Assembly (NCBI RefSeq): GCF_016862095.1
Contig: NZ_BOMH01000016.1
Location: 124,001-188,000 of the forward strand
DNA from: Actinoplanes cyaneus
GTDB lineage: Bacteria; Actinomycetota; Actinomycetes; Mycobacteriales; Micromonosporaceae
Direction of reading: 5' to 3'
Length of the DNA stretch: 64,000 nucleotides
Below the pieces are notes generated by a model that worked only from the letters and a program-made list of their open reading frames with translations, was not told the DNA's origin and did no database searches. Position numbers and translations under genes: made by a program. This document shows positions 1 to 6,123 of this stretch, piece by piece. Positions within the stretch are counted from its first letter, which is position 1. Every line of letters starts with the position of its first letter.

Positions 1-2
1 CC

Positions 3-770
3 TGGCAGCTCGCCGTCGCGCTGGACATGTACCTGGACCGGTCCGGGTCGTGGCTGGTCCAGCGCGAGATCCTGGAGCTGGCCCGGGCGTCCGCGCTGGC
101 GACCGCCGACCGTTACGCGCTGGCCTGCACCGAACGCTCGCTCGGGTTCGTCGAGGGCCGCCTGGGCCGGTGGGCCGAGGCGGACCGGCACCTGGAGCAC
201 GCGCTCGAGTTGTTCGCCGAGCTCGGGGACGGCGACGGGGAGGCCCGCGCGCACCGGCTGCTCGCGTTCACGCTGAACCAGCGGGAACGGCACGACGACG
301 CGCTGGCGCACTACCGGGCCGCCGCGAGGCTCTACCGGGCGGCCGGCCGGGGGTCGGGGCTGGCGCACGTGCACAACGAGACCGGCTGGACGTACCTCCT
401 GCTCGGGGACTATCCGCAGGCGCTGGCGGAGTGCCGCCGGGCGGTCGAGGAGCACCGGGCGACGGGGGACCGCAACGGTGAGGCCGCGGCCTGGGACAGC
501 GTCGGTTACGCCGAGCACCATCTGGGGGCGTACGAGCAGGCCCTGATCTCTTTCAGTCACGCGCTGCGCATCTACCGTCTGGTGCACGACCGCTACCTCG
601 AGGCGGACACCCTGGTCCACATCGGTGACACGCACGAGGCGGCCGGTCGCCCGGCGCGGGCCGAGACGTCGTGGCGGGAGGCGCTGGCGATCTTCGACGA
701 CCTCGGGCACCCGGACGCACGTCAGACCCGTGACCGGTTGCGGCGCCGCGAGGTCCGCGCGGTCGCCTAG
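3..770 (+). CDS. TPR-repeat protein, 3' part (probable regulator C-terminus)
   Basis: The reading frame is open from the left edge of the window, so this is the C-terminal 255 residues of a larger protein. The visible part is entirely helical tetratricopeptide-like repeats, with recurring Ala-Leu pairs and 'A-x-x-x-Y-x-x-A' spacing (for example around 'ALAHYRAAARLYRAAG', 'GDYPQALAECRRAVEE' and 'GAYEQALISFSHALRIY'). Such a tail is typical of AfsR/SARP-type or NB-ARC/STAND regulators of actinomycetes, where it senses or binds a partner. The N-terminal DNA-binding or NTPase domains are outside the window, so the class is inferred. A promoter-like region with 11-bp direct repeats and an ECF sigma gene follow downstream. 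Confidence 0.75.
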   Translation, partial: WQLAVALDMYLDRSGSWLVQREILELARASALATADRYALACTERSLGFVEGRLGRWAEADRHLEHALELFAELGDGDGEARAHRLLAFTLNQRERHDDALAHYRAAARLYRAAGRGSGLAHVHNETGWTYLLLGDYPQALAECRRAVEEHRATGDRNGEAAAWDSVGYAEHHLGAYEQALISFSHALRIYRLVHDRYLEADTLVHIGDTHEAAGRPARAETSWREALAIFDDLGHPDARQTRDRLRRREVRAVA

Positions 771-837
771 CGCCGTGGGGCGGGCGCGGTTGCCCAGCGC
801 CGTGAAGGGAACGCGGCCGGCCGAAGCTTGAGTCGCC

Positions 838-857
838 CGCGACCGCGCGCGGTCGCG
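838..857. repeat. 20-bp perfect palindrome
   Basis: CGCGACCGCGCGCGGTCGCG reads identically on both strands. It lies between the TPR gene and the ECF sigma gene and could act as a terminator stem for the former or as an operator for the latter; no T-tract follows. Confidence 0.45.
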
Positions 858-862
858 CGGTT

Positions 863-917
863 CTGACCGCCCGGTCAGAGTTCGGTCAGAGTTTCGGAAG
901 TCCGCGCTGCTTACGGT
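863..917 (+). promoter_or_regulatory. Putative promoter with 11-bp direct repeats before the ECF sigma gene
   Basis: CGGTCAGAGTT occurs twice back to back (872-882 and 883-893), and a CTGACCG/CGGTCAG inverted pair overlaps the first copy (863-878). A -10-like TACGGT lies at 912-917, about 40 bp before the start codon. Direct heptamers repeated every 11 bp close to the -35 region are the usual binding pattern of SARP/AfsR regulators. The upstream gene has a TPR tail of the AfsR kind, so an AfsR-to-target arrangement is an attractive inference, not a demonstrated one. Confidence 0.4.
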
Positions 918-956
918 CGCGCCCGACCGCCGCCGCGAGACAGGGACCCCGTCACC

Positions 957-1475
957 ATGGCCACCACCACCGTCACCGCTCAGCAGCCGCAGTTCGACGC
1001 GCTTGTCACCGAGCACGGCCCGGCCGTGCTCAGCTACGTCCGGACCCTGGTCAACGACCACTACCTCGCCGAGGACCTCACGCAGGAGACGCTGATCCGG
1101 GCGTGGCGGCACCGCGAGCAGCTCTTCGCCGGTGACGGCTCGATCCGCGGCTGGCTGCTCACCGTGGCCCGCCACCTCGCGATCGACCGGCTGCGCAGCG
1201 CGGCGAACCGGCGGGAGAGCCTCACCGCCCCGGACCGGCCGGCCGAGCCCGCCGAGCCGGACCACGCCGACGCGATCGTCGCGACCGCCGAGGTGACCAC
1301 GCTGCTGCGCCGGCTCTCCACCGACCACCGGACGGTCCTGCTGCACACCACGATGGCCGGGCGCACGACGGCGGAGACCGCGACCATCCTGGGCGTCCCG
1401 GTCGGCACGATCAAATCCCGGCAGCACTACGCGCTCACCGTCCTGCGCAAGGCCTGGTGCGCGGCCGGCCGGTGA
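957..1475 (+). CDS. ECF-type RNA polymerase sigma factor
   Basis: This 172-aa protein has the two conserved sigma-70 ECF regions. Region 2 is near residues 13-50 ('HGPAVLSYVRTLVNDHYLAE' then 'DLTQETLIRAWRH') and region 4 near 118-165 ('LSTDHRTVLLHT' and the helix-turn-helix 'AETATILGVPVGTIKSR'). It would direct core polymerase to a small stress- or envelope-related regulon. An AGGGA element lies about 10 nt before the ATG. No anti-sigma gene is adjacent; the next gene is on the other strand. This suggests either C-terminal-independent control or regulation at its own promoter, where 11-bp repeats are found. Confidence 0.9.
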   Translation: MATTTVTAQQPQFDALVTEHGPAVLSYVRTLVNDHYLAEDLTQETLIRAWRHREQLFAGDGSIRGWLLTVARHLAIDRLRSAANRRESLTAPDRPAEPAEPDHADAIVATAEVTTLLRRLSTDHRTVLLHTTMAGRTTAETATILGVPVGTIKSRQHYALTVLRKAWCAAGR

Positions 1476-1630
1476 GCGCGGGCAAGTGAAGACATGCCAC
1501 CTACACGGGGCCGGGTGGCGAAAGGGTTCGAGGAAGAACCGAACGGCCGGTGGCGCCCTGCTGACGGCTCAGGTCCCGGCCGTCCAGGTGCTCCGGGGGT
1601 GCCCGGCGGATCCTGGGGGCAGGCAGGGGC

Positions 1631-2911
1631 TCACCCGGCTCGCGGCGGCTGAGGCCAGCGGGAGGACAGGTCGAGCACCAGCGTGTCGGCGGCTGACGGG
1701 TCAACCGCCCGCGCCGGCTCCGGGACGGCCGGCGCGGGGACGGGCGGCGCGCTGGTCCTGGGCTTCTCGGGCTGGCCGCCGAGGGCGTTCATCTCGGCGA
1801 CCGCCTTCTTCAGCCCTCGCTTGAGGATCGGCGCGAGCGGCCTCTCCACCCACCGGTGGATCAGCCAGGCGATCAGCATCATCAGCAGTGTCGTGCCGAA
1901 CAGCAGCGGGTAGGGAGCGACCGTCGGTGACAGCTCCCGGATGACCGTCAGCCCGACGGCGTGGTGGATCAGGTAGATCGGGTACGTCATCGCGCCCAGC
2001 GTGGTGATCCACTTGCCGCGTACCCAATCGAGCCACCCGAGTGCCAACGCGATGATCACCACGAAGCAGCCGGTCATGATCACCTGCGCCGGCCACCAGG
2101 CGAGGTCCTTGCGGCCCATCGCGCCCATGTTCTCCGAGACCCGGTGCTGCACGGCGAACATCGACAGCGCCCAGCAGCAGATGACGATGCCCCAGGTGAG
2201 CATGGTGGGCCCGAATCGGTGCATCAGGTAGATGGCGATGCCGGCGATGAAGTACTCGGCGTACTCCGGCTGGAAGATGAGTTTGAGCGTCTTGTCGTCA
2301 GCGCTGTTGGCGACGAACGAGCCGACCAGCCACAGCAGGCAGAAGATCGTCACCCGGCGATAGGTCAGGCCACGCCACACCACCAGGCAGAACAGCAGGT
2401 AGAAGCGCATCTCCTGCCAGAGCGTCCAGACCACCACGGTCATGCCGGGCGCCATCGCCGGCATGTTGAACATGGTCAGGTTGGCGAGGATCGTCCCGAT
2501 CTTGAGCGGTCCGGTCCCGGGCTCGGGGTACTCGATCTGCGTCACCGCGATCAGCAGGATCCCGGCCCAGTAGACCGGATAGAGACGGACGATCCGGGAG
2601 ACGAAGAAGTCCCCGACCGTCCGCCCCCAGCAGCTCATGCAGATCACGAACCCGCTGATCAGGAAGAAGAACTCGACGCCGAAGATCCCGTAGACGGAGT
2701 AGTAGTGGATCGACGGGAACGTCGCCTGGTTGGTGTCCTGCCAGGCATGCGAGTTCAGCCCCACGAAGTGAGCCGCGATGACGGCGAGAGCGGCGATGAA
2801 CCGCAGGCCGTCGAGCGCCACCAGCCGCTTCCGGGTCACCGGCGCCGCGGACGGCGTGCCGGTCGCCGGATCGTCGGCGGTAGTGGGCCGGGCGCTCGAT
2901 ATCACTGACAT
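1631..2911 (-). CDS. Acyltransferase family 3 integral membrane protein
   Basis: A 426-aa polytopic membrane protein of the acyltransferase-3 (OafA/YrhL) family, which transfers acyl groups from a cytoplasmic donor to sugars or lipids at the cell surface. The family hallmark at the N-terminus is present: 'LVALDGLRFIAALAVIAAH', followed by about ten hydrophobic segments including the conserved 'GVEFFFLISGFVI' region. The last ~65 residues are a Pro/Ala-rich cytoplasmic tail. The acyl donor and acceptor cannot be inferred. The gene is monocistronic as far as visible; about 200 bp separate its start from the end of the next gene upstream. Confidence 0.9.
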   Translation of the reverse strand: MSVISSARPTTADDPATGTPSAAPVTRKRLVALDGLRFIAALAVIAAHFVGLNSHAWQDTNQATFPSIHYYSVYGIFGVEFFFLISGFVICMSCWGRTVGDFFVSRIVRLYPVYWAGILLIAVTQIEYPEPGTGPLKIGTILANLTMFNMPAMAPGMTVVVWTLWQEMRFYLLFCLVVWRGLTYRRVTIFCLLWLVGSFVANSADDKTLKLIFQPEYAEYFIAGIAIYLMHRFGPTMLTWGIVICCWALSMFAVQHRVSENMGAMGRKDLAWWPAQVIMTGCFVVIIALALGWLDWVRGKWITTLGAMTYPIYLIHHAVGLTVIRELSPTVAPYPLLFGTTLLMMLIAWLIHRWVERPLAPILKRGLKKAVAEMNALGGQPEKPRTSAPPVPAPAVPEPARAVDPSAADTLVLDLSSRWPQPPRAG

Positions 2912-3116
2912 GTCGGTGCGAATCCCCCGTGACGATCATCTGCGCCGATCGATCCGGGAATCGTGTTCCCGCCCGTTGGTGCCTGTCCTCGGCGGGTGAC
3001 CAGGCGACCGGGCGACCGATTTGATCATGGCCGGTCCGGTCTGACAAGTTCGCGGGCGGTGACCGAGGCGCAACGCTGTCCCACAGGGTCCGGGACAGGC
3101 CGGAGCGCGCCCGGGG

Positions 3117-3725
3117 TTACCCGACGAAGCGGAACGTGCCGGTGATCGCGTCGAACAGGTCGTAGACCTCGTTCTTCAGCGGCAGGTTCGGGCTGGCCAG
3201 CGTCACCACCAGGAAGTCCCCGGCGCGGCCCGGCACCGGGATCATCGTGTGCATGGCCAGCAGTTTCACGTCGATGTCCCCGGTCAGCCGGGTGGTCTCG
3301 GTGCCGGTCACCCGGGCGGCCGTGCCGACGTGCGGCAGGCGGACCGACGAGATGATCCGGTCCTTCGGCGCGACGCCGGTCGCCGACGACACCCCGGCCT
3401 GCGCGGAGAGCACCGGCAGCGGCAGCTCCCGACCGGGCGGTGTGGTGACGGCGAAGACCATGCCGTACGCCATGAAGAGCCCTTCGTCGTAGATCGTCGC
3501 CGTCCCCGCGGAGAGCAGCGCGCCCTGCCGCCGGGCCGCGCGGCTGATCTCGCGGGCCTGGCGGAACATGTCGTTGATTCGCATCCGCTCGCGCGGGTCG
3601 GTCGTGGTGGCCAGCGCCTGGGCCCGTACCGTCGCCAGCTCCTCGCCGCCGAGGTCGACCTGGTCCCACAGGTCCGGCACGTCCAGCACGAACCGCCGCG
3701 CGGTCGCCGTCGCCACCGCTGTCAC
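3117..3725 (-). CDS. Conserved hypothetical protein, 202 aa
   Basis: I do not recognise a named domain. The protein begins with a short Thr/Ala-rich stretch, has a charged helical segment near residues 40-65 ('DPRERMRINDMFRQAREISR') and then an apparently mixed alpha/beta region of alternating hydrophobic strands. No signal peptide or membrane segment is visible. It starts with GTG at 3725, which overlaps the stop of the upstream 31-aa gene in a GTGA arrangement, so the two are probably translationally coupled. General resemblance to actinobacterial secretion-accessory proteins exists, but I would not assign a function. Confidence 0.7.
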   Translation of the reverse strand: MTAVATATARRFVLDVPDLWDQVDLGGEELATVRAQALATTTDPRERMRINDMFRQAREISRAARRQGALLSAGTATIYDEGLFMAYGMVFAVTTPPGRELPLPVLSAQAGVSSATGVAPKDRIISSVRLPHVGTAARVTGTETTRLTGDIDVKLLAMHTMIPVPGRAGDFLVVTLASPNLPLKNEVYDLFDAITGTFRFVG

Positions 3726-3817
3726 CCTCGCCCGATGTCGATGAGGTCGTGGACGAAGGCGAACGTGTCCTGAGCTTCGTTCGGCTCGCTGCCCGGGATG
3801 TCGACGTCCTCAGCCAT
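3722..3817 (-). CDS. Small acidic peptide, 31 aa, coupled to the 202-aa gene
   Basis: An ATG at 3817 opens a 31-codon frame ending in TGA at 3722; the last four bases (GTGA) also provide the GTG start of the next gene. The peptide is acidic, begins MAEDVDIPGSEPNE and ends FVHDLIDIGRG. Its two halves look like a hydrophilic leader and an amphipathic C-terminal segment. The tight coupling is the main argument that it is real. It could be a small binding partner of the 202-aa protein or only a leader that sets translation of it; there is no maturation enzyme next to it. Confidence 0.5.
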   Translation of the reverse strand: MAEDVDIPGSEPNEAQDTFAFVHDLIDIGRG

Positions 3818-3898
3818 ACCGCTCACACGAGACAGCCCGCGCTGATGGTTCAAGCAGGGTGAACCGTCGGCGCTGTCCGGCTGCCGCACGGCGATCAC

Positions 3899-3950
3899 CA
3901 ACAGAAAGGGCCCGCTTCCTCCGTACGGGGAAAGCGGGCCCTTTCTGTTG
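3899..3950 (-). terminator. Strong intrinsic-type terminator
   Basis: Two perfect 19-nt arms (3899-3917 and 3932-3950) flank a 14-nt loop; the arms contain AAGGGCCCGCTT and its complement. The hairpin begins 9 bp past the stop codon of the leftward membrane-protein gene at 3959 and ends in a U/T-containing stretch on that strand, so it should terminate that transcript. Confidence 0.8.
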
Positions 3951-3958
3951 TGAATGTC

Positions 3959-5254
3959 CTACTTGGTCTTCTGCATCAGGCCGTTGAGATAGAGCGACTC
4001 GCGGCACTGCGTGGCCGCTGTCGCGTTGGCCGGCGTGCCCGGGGCGCGGCAGGTGACCTGCATGCTCACCTTCGCGCCGGCCGGGACCCGGATCGGCGTC
4101 ACCGAGTGGTAGTCCTGGTTGCGGAAGTTCTCCAGGGCGTAGGTGACCACCGGCACGCCGTTCGCGGTGACCCGCAGTGTGCCCTCGTCGCCCTGCACGT
4201 TGTCCACCAGGAAGTCGGTGAGCAGGAACGTCTGCTTGGCGGGCACGGTGTAGCTGCGTTCCGCCGAGCCGGCCCGGTTGGTCCGGAAGGTGATCGCCGC
4301 GGAGAACTGCTCGCCCTGACCGTTCCCGGCCGCGCCGGGGCTCCCGCTCTGCTGCCCGGCGCCCGGAGCGCCCTGATTCCCGGAGCCGGAGCCGGCGCCG
4401 GCCGTGGCGGCCGGGGTCGGCGTCGGGTCCGGCGGGGTGGTCGCGAACTCCGCCTCCTGGGCGGCCTTCTGCTGCGCGGTGTTCTGGTCGACCGCTTCCT
4501 TCGCCGCGGTCTTGACCGCCGGCCGGACCAGCCCGAACCAGAGCGCGAGCAGCGCCAGCAGCAGCGCGAGCAGCGCCGCGAGGAGCTTGAGCAGCCCGGC
4601 CGAGATGATCGGCTTCTGGACGAAGACGCCCTCCATCGCCAGGACCCGGCCGCCGGTCGGCCGCACCTCGGCGGTGAACGGGAACTCGCGCGGCGGCCCC
4701 CACCAGAGCCAGCGGCGCGCCTTCACGGTCAGCCGGGTCTCGGCGCGGGTGCCGTTGGCGGCGAGCAGCGCGGCCGGCCGCAGCGCGAACGTGACCTGGT
4801 CGGCCCCGTCGGCGGCGGTGAAGGCCAGCTCCTCGGCGACGTTGCCGTGGTTGTCGGTGTCGATGCGGTAGCGGCCCTGCCGGCGGCCGGCCTGCGTGCC
4901 GGGCTGCAACTGGGCGGTGACCTCGGAGAACGGCTCGACGGTGAGCACGCCCTCCTGCACGACGGTGGAGTCCGGGTGCTCGGAGGGCACGACACGGACG
5001 CCGAAGGGCCGCTCGCCGGCGGCGACGCGCGGGGACCGCGGCGGCGCGAAGGTGACCGTGACGGTCTCGCTGCCGGCGGGGTAGAGGGTGATCTCCGCGG
5101 GCTCGGCCACGGCCCATTCGGCGGGCTCGCCGAGGACCTCGATCCGATAGGCCTCCACGGTGTCGCCCGAGTTACGCACGGTCACCGGGACCGTCACGGT
5201 GGAGCCGGGGGACACCGAGACGGAGTCGCTCCCCAGGTTCGCGGATGCACGCAT
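3959..5254 (-). CDS. Ig-like-fold membrane protein flanking the CIS locus
   Basis: Starting at the ATG at 5254 (MRASANLGSDSVSVSPG) the protein is 431 aa; an upstream in-frame start at 5353 would add 33 unlikely residues overlapping the promoter region. The N-terminal ~220 residues are beta-rich with repeated 'V-T-V-P-V-T-V-R-N' type strands, resembling COG1470-like Ig-fold domains. A single hydrophobic segment follows (roughly residues 223-244, 'LLKLLAALLALLLALLALW'), then a Gly/Pro/Gln-rich linker and a C-terminal beta domain. It is divergent from the LuxR gene of the CIS locus, so shared control is likely. Function is unknown; a membrane-anchored partner of the CIS is possible. Confidence 0.75.
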   Translation of the reverse strand: MRASANLGSDSVSVSPGSTVTVPVTVRNSGDTVEAYRIEVLGEPAEWAVAEPAEITLYPAGSETVTVTFAPPRSPRVAAGERPFGVRVVPSEHPDSTVVQEGVLTVEPFSEVTAQLQPGTQAGRRQGRYRIDTDNHGNVAEELAFTAADGADQVTFALRPAALLAANGTRAETRLTVKARRWLWWGPPREFPFTAEVRPTGGRVLAMEGVFVQKPIISAGLLKLLAALLALLLALLALWFGLVRPAVKTAAKEAVDQNTAQQKAAQEAEFATTPPDPTPTPAATAGAGSGSGNQGAPGAGQQSGSPGAAGNGQGEQFSAAITFRTNRAGSAERSYTVPAKQTFLLTDFLVDNVQGDEGTLRVTANGVPVVTYALENFRNQDYHSVTPIRVPAGAKVSMQVTCRAPGTPANATAATQCRESLYLNGLMQKTK

Positions 5255-5309
5255 ACCGCTGAGCGTAGGGATCGATCCGTGACGCGACAGGGGCCGTCCG
5301 GGAACGGAC

Positions 5310-5330
5310 ACGGGCAGATCTGGTGCCCGT
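5310..5330. promoter_or_regulatory. Inverted repeat in the divergent intergenic region
   Basis: ACGGGCA-N7-TGCCCGT lies midway between the divergent membrane-protein and LuxR genes. Its symmetry and place suggest an operator, for example for the LuxR-type regulator encoded next to it. Confidence 0.3.
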
Positions 5331-5360
5331 CCGGTCTGTGTGGTTCGGGGCACACCGCCC

Positions 5361-5404
5361 GTTAAGTGCCTGCTAAGTGCTTGCTAAGCGGCAAGGGACA
5401 GAAT
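5361..5404 (+). promoter_or_regulatory. Putative SARP-box promoter of the CIS locus
   Basis: Three 11-bp direct repeats follow each other: GTTAAGTGCCT (5361), GCTAAGTGCTT (5372) and GCTAAGCGGCA (5383), so the heptamer TAAGTGC recurs once per helical turn. A -10-like CAGAAT (5399-5404) starts 7 nt after the third heptamer. This is the geometry described for SARP activators (direct heptamers at 11-bp spacing, the last about 8 bp before the -10). A SARP gene lies at the far end of the same locus (26630-27349). The start codon at 5429 has a GAAGGGGG ribosome site. Confidence 0.6.
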
Positions 5405-5428
5405 GCCCGCTGACGAAGGGGGTCAAAC

Positions 5429-6049
5429 ATGCAGCGGGTGCCGGTATTTGTCCACGCCACGGATCCGATCACGTTGCTGGGCATGAACAGCCACCTCGCC
5501 GGCCGTCCGGAGATCCGCGTCGTGGCCGAGGCCGAGCGGGCCTCCGCCGCCGTCACCGTGGTCGTCGCCGACACGATGTCCGAGGAAACCTTCGCCACGC
5601 TGCGTGACCTTCGCCGGGGGACGAGCCGGCTGGTCCTGGTCGCCTCCGATCTGGACGACGCGCAACTGTCCCGGGCCGTCGAGTGCGGCGTCGTCGGTGT
5701 CGTCCGGCGCGGCGAGGTGCCGACCGGTCGCCTGATCCGGGTGCTGCTCGCCGCGGCCCGGGGTGAGGGCAGTGTCCCGGGTGACCTGCTCGGCCGGCTG
5801 CTGGAGCAGATGGGCCGCCTGCAGCGCGAGGTGCTGCAGCCGCGCGGGCTGACCCTGCGGGGGCTGACCACCCGCGAGGTGGACGTGCTGCGCCTGGTCG
5901 CGGAGGGCCTGGAGACCCGCGAGATCGCGTCCAAGCTGTCCTATTCGGAGCGCACGGTGAAGAACGTGCTGCACGAGCTGACCACCCGGCTGCAGCTGCG
6001 CAACCGGGCACACGCCGTGGCGTACGCGTTGCGCCACGACCTGATCTGA
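5429..6049 (+). CDS. LuxR/NarL-type response-regulator-like transcription factor
   Basis: This 206-aa protein has a receiver-like N-terminal half and a C-terminal LuxR helix-turn-helix (residues ~145-206: 'LTTREVDVLRLVAEGLETRE', 'IASKLSYSERTVKNVLHEL'). The receiver half is degenerate: 'VTVVVADTM' keeps one aspartate (D48), but the acidic pocket and the conserved lysine are not obvious, so phosphorylation may not occur. No sensor kinase gene is adjacent. It is the first gene rightward of the SARP-like repeats and is followed at 75 bp by the first structural-accessory gene, so it is the probable local regulator of the CIS. Confidence 0.85.
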   Translation: MQRVPVFVHATDPITLLGMNSHLAGRPEIRVVAEAERASAAVTVVVADTMSEETFATLRDLRRGTSRLVLVASDLDDAQLSRAVECGVVGVVRRGEVPTGRLIRVLLAAARGEGSVPGDLLGRLLEQMGRLQREVLQPRGLTLRGLTTREVDVLRLVAEGLETREIASKLSYSERTVKNVLHELTTRLQLRNRAHAVAYALRHDLI

Positions 6050-6123
6050 GGGCAGCCGGTCTGCCCTCGTGGTTGCCCCGGCGTCCGGTGTGGACGCCGC
6101 GTCCCGTCTCCCAGGATGACAAC

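Noticed and set aside
1486..1824. Plus-strand frame of 112 codons after the ECF sigma gene
   Set aside because: It runs mostly antisense to the acyltransferase gene, with no recognisable protein features; the true gene is on the minus strand.
3722..3817. The 31-aa peptide as precursor of the FxsB enzyme at 28.4 kb
   Set aside because: It does not end in FxSxx, is 25 kb away and has its own coupled partner gene.
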